From the NCBI GenBank assembly GCA_963718315.1, contig CAVQZC010000013.1:372001-436000 (forward strand): a stretch of DNA of 64,000 bases. Reading direction: 5' to 3'. The DNA comes from CAVQZC01 sp963718315. GTDB lineage: Bacteria; Actinomycetota; Thermoleophilia; Gaiellales; JAICJC01. Of the stretch, positions 49,848 to 58,417 are shown piece by piece. The position numbers were made by a program, and so were the translations under genes. Under the pieces are notes generated by a model, which was given only the letters and a program-made list of their open reading frames with translations, was not told the origin of the DNA and searched no databases. Numbering within the stretch: the stretch's first letter is position 1; every line of letters starts with the position of its first letter.

Positions 49848-50419
49848 GACCCCTCCGGGAACTGGAACGAGTCGTGGGGCGGTACGAACGGGCCGGACTC
49901 GAGCACGATCTCGGCGTGGCGGCGAAGCTGGATCCGGCGTGGATCGCCGGTCACGGGAAGACCGTCGACGTAGGCCTGCACCGGCCCCCGGAACCCGGCC
50001 ATCGTGGCCGGCCCCAGCGGCTGGCCCCAGACCGAGAAGAACTGGCCGAGCGTCGCCCGGCCGCCCGCCGGCACCTGCACCACGCCGGTCGGCGCCAGCG
50101 TGTGGATCGGGTACATGCAGCGGCCACCCGTCACCTGCGCGCCCTCACGGCGCACCGGAGGTGCGACGCCGACGCCGGCAGGCACGATCACGACCTGGCC
50201 GCGGGCGAACAGCTCGAGGTGGACGGTGGTGCCGGGGGCCGTGGCCGTGCGGCACTCCAGGCCGGCAACCGGTCGCGCGGCACGCACGGCATCGCCGGCC
50301 GCCGGCAGGCTGTATCCCGGTGCGCTTCCGATCGGTGTCGGCACGCGCAGCGACGCCGTTGCCTGGCCGGCTCCGCCCGGCAGTACAAGCGACATCAGCG
50401 CGGCCACGATGGAGAGCAT
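49844..50419 (-). CDS. Exported protein of unknown function, copper-operon member
   Basis: About 191 residues. A signal peptide (LSIVAALMSLVLPGGAGQATA) precedes a beta-rich domain with GQVVIVPAGVGV, RCMYPIHTLAPTGVVQVPAG and TLGQFFSVWGQPL. This combination (Cys, His, GQFF-x-WGQPL) recurs in exported actinobacterial and proteobacterial proteins of unknown role. ATG 50419 has no clear ribosome-binding sequence; the frame is open further upstream without a better start. It lies 49 bases after the tiny membrane peptide gene. Confidence 0.6.
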   Translation of the reverse strand: MLSIVAALMSLVLPGGAGQATASLRVPTPIGSAPGYSLPAAGDAVRAARPVAGLECRTATAPGTTVHLELFARGQVVIVPAGVGVAPPVRREGAQVTGGRCMYPIHTLAPTGVVQVPAGGRATLGQFFSVWGQPLGPATMAGFRGPVQAYVDGLPVTGDPRRIQLRRHAEIVLESGPFVPPHDSFQFPEGS

Positions 50420-50468
50420 CCGGTCGATCGGTGGATGATGCCAGAGCGATATTTCACGGTGATTCCTT

Positions 50469-50573
50469 TCACCCCAGGGTTGTGTGAAGCAGGTCGAGGA
50501 CGACGGCCACCGCGACCGCACCCGCGGCCAGGGCGGCGAACGACGCGAGCAGCCGGACGCGGACGCCGCTCAT
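50469..50573 (-). CDS. 34-residue single-span membrane peptide
   Basis: A short frame, MSGVRVRLLASFAALAAG..., with one hydrophobic span (about 20 residues, LASFAALAAGAVAVAVVLDLL) and a positive N-terminus. ATG 50573 overlaps the CopC-CopD stop as ATGA, the same coupling used elsewhere in this operon, which makes it likely to be translated. It is too short for standard gene calling. It may be a small subunit of the copper transport proteins. Confidence 0.6.
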   Translation of the reverse strand: MSGVRVRLLASFAALAAGAVAVAVVLDLLHTTLG

Positions 50574-52300
50574 CCGGCGTGGTCCACGATCAGGGCGGAG
50601 AACGGCGACCCCTGCTTGGGGGTGACCGAGAACAGCAGCCCCCAGCGGCCCGCCATGACCAGTGCGGGGGCGCTGTGGGTGTAGACGCCGGGCGAAGTTT
50701 CAGTCATCTGGTACTCCTGGTTTCCCATCTGCATGTCGAGCATCTCGAAGGTCAGGGTGACGTCGGCTCCCTCCAGCGGCTGCCCGTCCTTGAGGATCTC
50801 GACCGAGAACGAGTTCTCCGCGGCAGGCGCGTTGGGCGTGGCCCGCAACTTGAACGTGTAGGAGCCGTCGTGTGCGGTGGCGACGACCGGCCCCGGACCC
50901 ACGGTCGCGATCTGGGAGCCGAGCTGGGCCAGCGCGGCGGCGGGCGGGGCGAGGCTGGAGAGCACGGCCGCCGCGAACACGGCGCAGGTGGCCAGCAGCG
51001 TCTCGCCGGAGATCGTTCGCCGCAGGAGCCGCGCCGCCGACTCGCCTGACTCGTGGTCGGTGTTGGCCGCCACCAGCCGCGGTTTGGTGCGCAGCAGGTT
51101 GATCGCGCCCAGCACCATCGCGGCCGCCAGCAGCGCCACCTTGACCATGATCGCCTGACCGTAGGAGGTCGTCCACAGCGCATTCAGGACCGGCAGGTGC
51201 AGGATGCTCGCCCACGTGCCGCTGGCCAGCAGCACCAGCACCGACACCAGCGCCACGGCCGAGAACCGGGGCACCGTCAGCGCAAGGCCGGCCAGCCTCC
51301 GGCCCGCCGGCAGGGTGAACCACAGCACCAGCAGGCCGACCAGGCCGCCGAGCCACACCGAACCGGACACGAGGTGCAGCCAGTCGAGCGTCAGCGCCAG
51401 GCCGCGCGGAGCGGTCTGTGCAGCGTGACCGGCGAGGCCGGGGATGAGCAGCGCGGACGCCGCCGCCCCCAGCGCGCCGATCATGGCCAACAGCTCGGCG
51501 ATGGAGCGCTGCTCGCGCTCGGGCCGGTCGACCCAGAGCGCGATCGCGGCGGCCACGACGAAGAGCCCGAACACCAGCTCCAGGTCGACGTAGGCCCGGC
51601 CGAATGCCGTCACCCGGAACAGCGGCACCAGGTCTGTCATGGCGAACGGCGAGCGGAGCGAATCGACCGCAGTCGACACGTCCAGATACACGGGGGTCGC
51701 GATCAGCCCGACCACCGCAGTGATCAGGAACGCGATCGAGAGCGGCCGTAGGCTGACGCCCTCCACTCTGCGGGCGACGGGCCGGGCGATCAGCGACCGG
51801 AACACGAACAGGCCGATGGCCACCATCACCGACAGGAACATCGCCCACCGGGCGACCAGCAGATTGGTGTCGGTGGCCGTCTCGGAGATGTGCGGGATCG
51901 GGAACTGCGGCGGCGGGCCCGGCGACGGCCCGACGGCAAACGTGTAGGCGCCCTGCACGGGGTGGCCGTCGACCGAGATCGCCCGCCAGTAGATCAGGTA
52001 CCACCCGGTGGGCAGGTGCTTCAGCGGCACGACCAGGGTGTCGGGGTTGGATGGCGAGCGGCTGACCGGTGCGGTGGTCTGCTGCACGCCCCTGGCGTCG
52101 GTGACCGAGATGATCGCGAACCGCGGCTCGACGGCCTCGTCAAAGGTGAGCTCGATCGATGGAGGCGGAGTGTCCAACACCGCACCCGGCGTGGGAACGG
52201 TCTTCACCAGGTAGGCATGCGCGGAGGCGACCGCGGGGGTGAGCATCAAGCCCACCACCGCGGCCGCCACTGCAAAGACACTTCGCCGCACCATCCTCAT
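50570..52300 (-). CDS. CopC-CopD fusion with C-terminal YtkA-like domain
   Basis: A 576-residue copper-handling protein. After a signal peptide comes a CopC domain (residues about 28-125) starting at the copper-binding His of SAHAYLVKTVPTPGA and ending ISVDGHPVQGAYTF. Residues about 145-450 are the CopD part with eight spans (RWAMFLSVMVAIGLFVFRSL to SGETLLATCAVFAAAVLSSL), including DWLHLVSGSVWLGGL with its conserved His. The last 110 residues are a YtkA-like outer domain with LDMQMGNQEYQM, Met-rich and possibly Cu(I)-binding. Its start overlaps the YcnI gene stop. Role: periplasmic copper binding and uptake across the inner membrane. Confidence 0.9.
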   Translation of the reverse strand: MRMVRRSVFAVAAAVVGLMLTPAVASAHAYLVKTVPTPGAVLDTPPPSIELTFDEAVEPRFAIISVTDARGVQQTTAPVSRSPSNPDTLVVPLKHLPTGWYLIYWRAISVDGHPVQGAYTFAVGPSPGPPPQFPIPHISETATDTNLLVARWAMFLSVMVAIGLFVFRSLIARPVARRVEGVSLRPLSIAFLITAVVGLIATPVYLDVSTAVDSLRSPFAMTDLVPLFRVTAFGRAYVDLELVFGLFVVAAAIALWVDRPEREQRSIAELLAMIGALGAAASALLIPGLAGHAAQTAPRGLALTLDWLHLVSGSVWLGGLVGLLVLWFTLPAGRRLAGLALTVPRFSAVALVSVLVLLASGTWASILHLPVLNALWTTSYGQAIMVKVALLAAAMVLGAINLLRTKPRLVAANTDHESGESAARLLRRTISGETLLATCAVFAAAVLSSLAPPAAALAQLGSQIATVGPGPVVATAHDGSYTFKLRATPNAPAAENSFSVEILKDGQPLEGADVTLTFEMLDMQMGNQEYQMTETSPGVYTHSAPALVMAGRWGLLFSVTPKQGSPFSALIVDHAG

Positions 52301-52893
52301 GCGAGCTCGCGCCCTCCCTTACCACCGCGGGCGAACAGCGCCACGCCCGCCAGGATCAGGGCCAGCACGGCCAGCACCAGACCGACGATGGTGAGGGTCG
52401 AGGTGCTGCTCCCGCCGAGCGAGGACACGGCCTTGATCGTCGGCGCCGGGTCCTCGGCAGACTCGGAGCCGTTCCAGTCGACGATCGAGCCGTCGGAGTA
52501 GGTCTGCTTGACCTGGAACGTGTAGGTGCCGGTGTGCGCCGGCTGGGCAAGGAACTGGAACAGCGAGTCCTCTTCCGTCGGCGTGGCGCCGCCGGTCCAG
52601 GTCACCGTCTGGACGATCGCGCTGTCACCGGAGCCGGTCGACTTCACCTGCCGCGTCCAGCCCGGTGCGGGCACGAACGAGTCGATGCCGAACCCGCTGG
52701 GCACGGTGAGCACGATCCTGGTGGTGGTCAGCCCTTCCTTCTCGGTGGGCACGGCCAGGCTGTACAGCTGAAGCTCGCCCGCGAGGGACACGGCTGGGCT
52801 CACCCGGGCGTGCGCGAACGCCGAGGGCGCCAGCACGAGCAGGGCGAGTCCGGAGAGGGCCGCCGTGGCGGCGGCCCGTCGAACGCTGCGCAT
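52297..52893 (-). CDS. ycnI: YcnI-like (DUF1775) copper-binding protein
   Basis: A 198-residue exported protein. The signal peptide ends SAFAHARVSP, so the mature chain begins with the His that binds Cu(II) in YcnI. The DUF1775 domain has TTRIVLTVPSGFGIDSFVPAPGWTR and the conserved Trp. A C-terminal span (LTIVGLVLAVLALILAGVALF) and a basic tail anchor it. ATG 52893 follows GGGAGA. First gene of the coupled copper operon; TTGACA lies upstream at 52970-52975 (minus strand) but no matching -10 hexamer is obvious. Confidence 0.88.
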   Translation of the reverse strand: MRSVRRAAATAALSGLALLVLAPSAFAHARVSPAVSLAGELQLYSLAVPTEKEGLTTTRIVLTVPSGFGIDSFVPAPGWTRQVKSTGSGDSAIVQTVTWTGGATPTEEDSLFQFLAQPAHTGTYTFQVKQTYSDGSIVDWNGSESAEDPAPTIKAVSSLGGSSTSTLTIVGLVLAVLALILAGVALFARGGKGGRELA

Positions 52894-52965
52894 AGGTCTC
52901 CCTTCGAAGCAGACAGAAACGTCGGCCAGGAACCCGCGCGCGGTGTCGTTGTCAGGACAGAAGTG

Positions 52966-53541
52966 TCAACGCGCGGGAACGGCCACGGGTGGTCCGCGGG
53001 CGCCAAGCGAGTCGCCGCGCCAGGTCCACGCGACGACGTCGCGCTGGACCGGCCAGGCACGACGCTGTGCACGGAGCGTGGCGGCAAGCCGGGCGATCAG
53101 CTCCGCAAGCAGAGCGACCTGTCGCCCGAACCACTGCTGACCCAGCCAGAGCAGGAGGGCGCCGAGCATCGCCAGGCCGACATGCAGGGCCAGTGACCCC
53201 GTGGTCGAGCCGTGTGTGCCGAGCACCAGCAGAGCGAGATGGGCCGCTGTCTGGCAGACGAGGAAGAGCCCGAACAGCCCTGGCAACGGCGTCTCGAACG
53301 TCCCGATCGGACCGGCGGCAGCACTGATGTCGGCGCGAGCGACGCGGGCGGTACGGCTCCGCAGTTGGACGGCTGCCGCGCCGGCTGCCAGCACCGCTGC
53401 CAGCGCGATCGCAGCGCCCAGCAGGGCAACAGCTACCCACCTTGGATCGGCGAGCCCGGAGGGGCCGGCGTGCGCAATCACCGCTGCGGCGGCCGAATAT
53501 CCGGCCACCCATGCCGCCCGGGCACACGTATCGCCTCGCAT
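52966..53541 (-). CDS. Small polytopic membrane protein, function unknown
   Basis: About 191 residues with four spans (AAWVAGYSAAAAVIAHAG, WVAVALLGAAIALAAVLAAGAAAV, LFGLFLVCQTAAHLALLVLG, LALHVGLAMLGALLLWLGQQWFG). No family was recognised; conserved His residues within spans (IAHAG, AAHLALL) hint at metal or heme binding. ATG 53541 has CATACT about ten bases upstream. Same strand as the copper operon and 72 bases ahead of its first gene, so it could be co-transcribed with it. Confidence 0.6.
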   Translation of the reverse strand: MRGDTCARAAWVAGYSAAAAVIAHAGPSGLADPRWVAVALLGAAIALAAVLAAGAAAVQLRSRTARVARADISAAAGPIGTFETPLPGLFGLFLVCQTAAHLALLVLGTHGSTTGSLALHVGLAMLGALLLWLGQQWFGRQVALLAELIARLAATLRAQRRAWPVQRDVVAWTWRGDSLGARGPPVAVPAR

Positions 53542-53607
53542 CAGGGTCCGGAGTATGGCAGAAAACCCCGGCTTCTCAGGACGCCCGAGTCCGGCCGCAG
53601 GCGCCGG

Positions 53608-53613
53608 TATCGT
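53608..53613 (+). promoter_or_regulatory. Putative -10 hexamer (TATCGT) for the CorA-like gene
   Basis: TATCGT is exactly six bases before GTG 53620, with no ribosome-binding sequence. Confidence 0.4.
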
Positions 53614-53619
53614 GGCCCC

Positions 53620-54546
53620 GTGACCGATGGCAAGCCCGTGTGGATCGATCTGCTCGACGCCACGCGGCAGCAGATCGAGGAGAAGGCTCCGGGGGATCTT
53701 CACCCCAGAGCCATCGACCTCCTGGTGCGGCCACTTGAGCACGCCGACGAGCCGCGGCCGACCCTCGAGAGCCACGGGGACTACGTCTTCGGTGTGCTGC
53801 TGGTGCCGCACTTCGACCAGGCCCATACGGATCTCTACTACCAGGAGATCGATCTGGTACTGACCCGGACGTGCATCCTGACGGTGCGGAAGACCCCGGA
53901 GGGCCGCGAGCCGTTCGATCCTGTGGACGTGCACGAGACGCTCAGGGCCAACCCACACGCGGACAAGATCGGGATGATCACCTACTACCTGGTCGATTCG
54001 GTGGCGGAGCACTACCTCGACCTCACCGACCGGCTGAACGATGCCATCGACGAACTCGAGGACCACATCGAGGACTGGCCGGCGACGCAGGTCCGCGAGC
54101 GGATCTCGTTCCTCCGCCACGGGATGCTGCAGATTCGCCAGACGCTTGCGCCGACGAGAGACGCCATCCGGCGGGTCGTCGACAACCGCATCGAGCTGGA
54201 GGGCGAAGAGGAGCTGTTCGACCACGACGTCGAGCTGCACTTCGCCGACGCCTACGACAAGCTGCTCCGTGCCAGCGAGGCGCTCGACCTATCGCGCGAC
54301 CTGGTCGCGGGCGTCCGCGACTACTACCAGGCGAAGGTTGCGCAGGACCAGAACGAGGTCATGAAGGTGCTGACGGTGATCGCCGCCGTGCTCCTGCTGC
54401 CGACGTTCATCGTCGGCCTCTACGGCCAGAACTTCGTCGACATCCCGGAGCTCCGGTGGCATTATGGCTACGCCTACGTGTGGGCGCTGATCCTGGTCAC
54501 GACCGGCATCCAGCTGTGGATCTTCCGCCGCAAGCGCTGGATCTGA
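53620..54546 (+). CDS. corA: CorA family metal ion transporter with YGQNF pore signature
   Basis: A 308-residue protein with the CorA plan: an acidic cytoplasmic N-terminal domain, a long helix (HFADAYDKLLRASEALDLSRDLVAGVRDYYQAKVAQDQNEVMKVLT, the stalk), and two C-terminal spans. The pore signature normally reads YGMNF; here it is GLYGQNFVDIPE, a Met-to-Gln change at the selectivity Gly-Met-Asn. Magnesium is the usual substrate, but this change could alter choice of ion. GTG 53620 fits the family N-terminus and has a -10 hexamer six bases upstream. Confidence 0.88.
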   Translation: MTDGKPVWIDLLDATRQQIEEKAPGDLHPRAIDLLVRPLEHADEPRPTLESHGDYVFGVLLVPHFDQAHTDLYYQEIDLVLTRTCILTVRKTPEGREPFDPVDVHETLRANPHADKIGMITYYLVDSVAEHYLDLTDRLNDAIDELEDHIEDWPATQVRERISFLRHGMLQIRQTLAPTRDAIRRVVDNRIELEGEEELFDHDVELHFADAYDKLLRASEALDLSRDLVAGVRDYYQAKVAQDQNEVMKVLTVIAAVLLLPTFIVGLYGQNFVDIPELRWHYGYAYVWALILVTTGIQLWIFRRKRWI

Positions 54547-54630
54547 GGCCTGCCCATAGTTAAGCGAATGCTGTGCTTTCGCGGCTCAGTCTTCATCGAC
54601 ATCTGATCTCCCATCGGCAATCATCGCCGG

Positions 54631-55866
54631 ATGTCGCCCCACCCCCCAGGGCCGCTGAGCGGGCTCACCGTCCTCGATCTGGCCACCATCTTCGCCGGTC
54701 CCAGCGCGTGCCGGCACCTGGCCGACTTCGGCGCCGACGTGATCAAGGTCGAGCGGCCCGACCAGGGTGACGGTGCCCGCCATCTGGGCGAGTGCGACGG
54801 CGAGGACAGCTTCTACTGGCGCATCGTGGGCCGCAACAAGCGGCCGATCGAGCTCGACCTCAAGCATCCGGCAGGCCGCGAGGTGCTGATGCGCCTCGTG
54901 CGCTCCGCCGACGTCCTGGTCGAGAACTTCCGGCCGGGCACACTGGAGCGCCTCGGGCTCGACCCCGAAACGGTGTTGCTGGCCGAGAACCCGGGACTGG
55001 TGGTGCTCCGCGTGACCGGGTACGGCCAGACCGGCCCCTACGCCGACCGCGCCGGGTTCGGGACGATGGCCGAGGCGATGTCCACGCTGGCCCACACGAC
55101 CGGGCAGCCGGATGGGCCGCCCACGCTGCCGCCGATCGCCCTGGCCGACGAGGTCACCGGGCTGAAAGGGGCGTTCGCCGTGCTGGCGGCCATCCGCCAC
55201 CGCGACGCCACCGGTGAGGGGCAGGTGATCGACATCAGCCTGCTCGAGTCGCTGGTCGACGTGGTCGGCCCCGGCCCCTCGATCCACCACCGGACCGGAC
55301 ACGTCGACGGCCGCTACGGGTCGCGGCTGGTGTTCTCGGCACCACGCAACATCTACGAGTGCCGCGACGGCTACATCGTGTTGTCCGGATCGGCCAACCA
55401 GGTGGCGCTGCGGGTGTTCGACGCGATCGGCCGCAGCGACCTGCGCGACGACGTCCGCTTCACAACCGGAGCCGCCCGGCTCCGCAACGTCGACGAGCTC
55501 GACGCGATCATCAGCAGCTGGACCGAGCGGCACACGGTGGCCGAGGCGATCGACACCATCTCGGCGGCGGGCGCCGCCGTCGGGCCTGTGTACGACGTCG
55601 CACAGCTGGTCGCCGACCCGCACGTCAAGGAACGCGGCTGCTTCGTCGAGGTCGAGAGCCCTGCCGGCGAAGAGCCGCTGCTCCAGCTCGCGCCCAACCC
55701 GCGGATGTCCCGCACGCCCGGCGCCATCCGGCACGCGGGGCTGGCACCGGGCGCCTGCACCGACGACGTGCTCGCCGAGCTCGGCTACACCTGCGCGGAG
55801 ATCGAGGCGCTGCGCTCAGCGGGCGCCGTCGGCGGCACCGCCGAGCCCGCCTACGCCGTGGCCTGA
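54631..55866 (+). CDS. Class III CoA-transferase (CaiB/BaiF family)
   Basis: A 411-residue enzyme that moves CoA between carboxylic acids. The family N-terminus is PLSGLTVLDLATIFAGPSACRHLADFGADVIKVERP; VENFRPGTLERLGL, VVLRVTGYGQTGPY and the region with the catalytic Asp (PIALADEVTGLKGAFAVLAAI, GEGQVIDISLLES) follow as in formyl-CoA and succinyl-CoA transferases. No partner acyl-CoA gene is adjacent, so the substrate is open. The 84 bases before it hold no clear ribosome-binding sequence. Its 3' end overlaps the convergent decarboxylase gene by 16 bases. Confidence 0.88.
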   Translation: MSPHPPGPLSGLTVLDLATIFAGPSACRHLADFGADVIKVERPDQGDGARHLGECDGEDSFYWRIVGRNKRPIELDLKHPAGREVLMRLVRSADVLVENFRPGTLERLGLDPETVLLAENPGLVVLRVTGYGQTGPYADRAGFGTMAEAMSTLAHTTGQPDGPPTLPPIALADEVTGLKGAFAVLAAIRHRDATGEGQVIDISLLESLVDVVGPGPSIHHRTGHVDGRYGSRLVFSAPRNIYECRDGYIVLSGSANQVALRVFDAIGRSDLRDDVRFTTGAARLRNVDELDAIISSWTERHTVAEAIDTISAAGAAVGPVYDVAQLVADPHVKERGCFVEVESPAGEEPLLQLAPNPRMSRTPGAIRHAGLAPGACTDDVLAELGYTCAEIEALRSAGAVGGTAEPAYAVA

Positions 55867-57296
55867 CCGTCGGCGGTACGGGCTAGCTTCTCGCCGACCT
55901 CGCGGGCGATGTCGACGAGGGCCAGCACGTCCTCGTCGGTGGTGCGGTAGTTGACGAAGCAGGGCCGCAGGTACACCCGGTTGTCGATCGTCGCCGGCGC
56001 AACCCAGACCCGGCCGTCGTTCTGGAGCGCCAGCGCCAGCCGTGCGTTGTGCGCGTTGCGGTCGGCGTGCGCCGCGGGCACATGCTGGAACGGCACGATG
56101 GAAAGCTGTGGAGCCTCCCCCAGCGTCTCCATGTCCGGTGCGGCGCTGACCGTGTCGTAGAGCAGCTGCGCCTGGCGCAGGTTGCGCTCTATCGCCGTGC
56201 GGAAGGCGGCGGCCCCATGTGCCCGGAAGGCCATCCACAGCTTCAGGGCCCGGAACGGCCGGGAGTACTCGAGCGTGACGTCGACGGCATGCTCCTGCGC
56301 TCGCTCGTGTGGCATGTACCCCTCGTCGTGTGAGAACGAGTGGTGCAGGTCCTCACGGCGGCGGACGAGCACCACGCCGCACGCCTTGGGCAGATACAGC
56401 CACTTGTGGGCGTCGAGCGAGATCGAGTCCGCGCGGTCGAGGCCGGCGAACGCCGACTGCTTGGAGGCCACGGCCGCAGCGGGCAGGCCGTAGGCGCCGT
56501 CGATGTGCAGCCACACCCGCTGCGTGCCGCAGACGTCCGCCAGCTCGGCAATCGGATCGATCGCGCCGGTCAGCGTGGTGCCGGCCGTGGCAACAACCGC
56601 GACGGGGGTGACACCCGCCGCCCGGTCGGTCTCGATCGCCTCGGCGACCGCGGCCGGCAGCAGCCGGCGGTGCCCGTCCGAGGGGAGCCCGCGCACCTGA
56701 CGGCCGCCGATACCGAGCAGCTCCACCGCCCGCGTGACCGAGTAGTGCGCCTCCTGCGAGCAGTAGACGGCGGTGCTGGTCCCCGCCATGCCGGTGGCAC
56801 GGCTGCCGGGCAGCGCCCACTCCCGCGCTGCCGCCAGCGCGGTCAGGTTGCTGACGGTGCCGCCGCTGGTGAAGGCGCCTCCGCCCGTGGGAAACCCGAT
56901 CAGCTCGCCCACCCAGCGCACCGCCTGGTCCTCGATCTCGCTGGCGGCGCCGGCGTAGACCGCCATGTTGGCGTCGAAGCAGGCCGCCAGCGCATCGCCG
57001 ATGACGCCGATCTCGAGCCCCGAGGAGCCAACGAACGCGAAGTAGCGCGGCCGCGGCTGGGCGATCGTCTCGTCGAGGATCCGCGCGGCGTCGTCCAGCA
57101 CCGCCGCGACATCGGCCGGGCCTTCCGGCAGCGGAGCCTGGAGCATCGTCCACACGCGGTCGTCGATCGACGGCTGGTCGGCACGGGGATGGTCGAAGCT
57201 CCGCCACGCCTCGACGATCAGCGCCGCCGCCCGCTCGAGCACCTGCTCTCGGGGCGCCTCCAGATGGAGCGCCGGGGTCTCCTCCATTCCTGACAT
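55851..57296 (-). CDS. PLP-dependent group II amino acid decarboxylase (aromatic/tyrosine type)
   Basis: A 481-residue fold-type I PLP enzyme that removes CO2 from an amino acid. Family marks are RPRYFAFVGSSGLEIGVIGD, GAFTSGGTVSNLTALAAAREWA, HYSVTRAVELLG, VATAGTTLTGAIDPI, HIDGAYGLPAA and the PLP lysine in SISLDAHKWLYLPKACGVV. The HKW motif and overall length fit aromatic-L-amino-acid, tyrosine or tryptophan decarboxylases; substrate is not clear. ATG 57296 or ATG 57287 could be the start; TAGAGT at 57299-57304 fits the second better. Divergent neighbours show no transporter. Confidence 0.86.
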   Translation of the reverse strand: MSGMEETPALHLEAPREQVLERAAALIVEAWRSFDHPRADQPSIDDRVWTMLQAPLPEGPADVAAVLDDAARILDETIAQPRPRYFAFVGSSGLEIGVIGDALAACFDANMAVYAGAASEIEDQAVRWVGELIGFPTGGGAFTSGGTVSNLTALAAAREWALPGSRATGMAGTSTAVYCSQEAHYSVTRAVELLGIGGRQVRGLPSDGHRRLLPAAVAEAIETDRAAGVTPVAVVATAGTTLTGAIDPIAELADVCGTQRVWLHIDGAYGLPAAAVASKQSAFAGLDRADSISLDAHKWLYLPKACGVVLVRRREDLHHSFSHDEGYMPHERAQEHAVDVTLEYSRPFRALKLWMAFRAHGAAAFRTAIERNLRQAQLLYDTVSAAPDMETLGEAPQLSIVPFQHVPAAHADRNAHNARLALALQNDGRVWVAPATIDNRVYLRPCFVNYRTTDEDVLALVDIAREVGEKLARTADGQATA

Positions 57297-57313
57297 GGAC
57301 TCTATTCCCCCGG

Positions 57314-57955
57314 TCAGCCGGCGCGGCTGAACTCGCGCACGAACGCGATCTGCAGGCGATCGCCGTGCGGGCGCCACAGGTACTCGAGCGTGACGTCCGT
57401 GTCGCCCGACCAGACCCGCACCAGCGTGCGCGGCCCGACCGATCCCACCAGCTCGGCCCGGGTGGCGCGGGCGGCACGTTCCGCCTCCCGGCCGGCAATC
57501 TCCACGTGCTCGGGCTCGACCATAGCCCGCACCGCCTCGATGTCGTTGTCGGCCAGAGCAACGGCGAGCGCCTCGGCCGCGTCCTGTGCCGCGAGCTTGG
57601 TGGCTAGCTGGGCCAGCCGCTCGGCGTCGCCCTCGGCGCGGACGCGCGCCGCGTCGACCAGTGTGAACAGCCGCTCGTCGACCACGCGCGGGGGAGAGTC
57701 GGCGCTCCATGCCTGCTCGAGCGCATAGCGGCGCCCGTCCGATCCCGGCGAAGGCGTCACGAGCAGCAGGCTGCGATCGCCGAGGGTGCCGAGCAGTTCG
57801 ACGGTGCCGTTCACCGGTAGGCGCTCGGCATAGTCGGACTCCCCTGCCCGCTCCCAGAATTCCGGGGCGGCCAGGGCTCGGATGCGCTCAGCGTCGCCGG
57901 CCGACAGCGCCTCGACCAGTGCGGTCGCCGCTTGTGTGAAGCCGTCAGGTTCCAT
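57314..57955 (-). CDS. Hypothetical protein with two NTF2-like halves
   Basis: A 213-residue cytoplasmic protein. The sequence splits into two similar halves of about 100 residues: ALVEALSAGDAERIRALAAPEFWER... and LAVALADNDIEAVRAMVEPEHVEI..., each followed by beta strands such as GTVELLGTLGDRSLLLVT and LVGSVGPRTLVRVWSG. Such helix-cone folds (SnoaL/NTF2-like) bind small molecules or act as enzymes. GGGAG lies just before ATG 57955. It is divergent from the YCII-sigma factor pair and 18 bases from the decarboxylase start, so it may be transcribed with that gene. Function unknown. Confidence 0.6.
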   Translation of the reverse strand: MEPDGFTQAATALVEALSAGDAERIRALAAPEFWERAGESDYAERLPVNGTVELLGTLGDRSLLLVTPSPGSDGRRYALEQAWSADSPPRVVDERLFTLVDAARVRAEGDAERLAQLATKLAAQDAAEALAVALADNDIEAVRAMVEPEHVEIAGREAERAARATRAELVGSVGPRTLVRVWSGDTDVTLEYLWRPHGDRLQIAFVREFSRAG

Positions 57956-58057
57956 CTCCCGCAGAATTGCACACCGACGTGTCGATTTCGGCAGCGCACG
58001 GTTCGTCATAGGATCAGAGGCTGCGAATCGACGCAGCCGGGAACGAAGGAGTGACCG

Positions 58058-58417
58058 ATGCAGTACCTGATCCTGATCTACGGCGACCCGGCGGTCGCCG
58101 CGAACATGACCGAGGCTGAGGGCCGCGAGGTCGTTGGCGAGTACTTCGCCTATACGCAGGGCCTGGAGGACGCAGGCGTCTTCCTCGGCGGCAACCCGCT
58201 CGAGGGCACCGACTCGGCGACCACGGTCCGCGTGCGCAACGGGGAGCGGCTGCTGACCGATGGGCCGTTCGCCGAGACGCGCGAGGTCCTGGGCGGCTAC
58301 TACCTGATCGAGTGCGACTCGCTGGACGCGGCGCTCGAGCACGCCGCGGCATGCCCAGGCGCGCGCGCCGGTTCGATCGAGGTGCGCCCGGTGATGGCGA
58401 TGCCCGCCCGCACCTAG
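58058..58417 (+). CDS. YCII-related (DGPF domain) protein
   Basis: A 119-residue small protein of the YCII/DGPF family: YLILIYGDPAVAANMTEAE at the start, DGPFAETREVLGGYYLIE with the eponymous DGPF, and ALEHAAACPGARAGSIEVRPV. Many such genes lie just before an ECF42-type sigma factor, as here, with no anti-sigma gene, and the protein is thought to be part of the response. ATG 58058 follows AAGGAG. Its stop codon is directly followed by the sigma factor ATG with no spacing. Confidence 0.88.
   Translation: MQYLILIYGDPAVAANMTEAEGREVVGEYFAYTQGLEDAGVFLGGNPLEGTDSATTVRVRNGERLLTDGPFAETREVLGGYYLIECDSLDAALEHAAACPGARAGSIEVRPVMAMPART

Noticed and set aside
52894..52975. CopY/CsoR-type copper operator before the YcnI gene
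   Set aside because: Neither the TACAnnTGTA motif nor a G-tract CsoR palindrome is present; only a lone TTGACA and a weak GTTG...CAAC dyad were seen.
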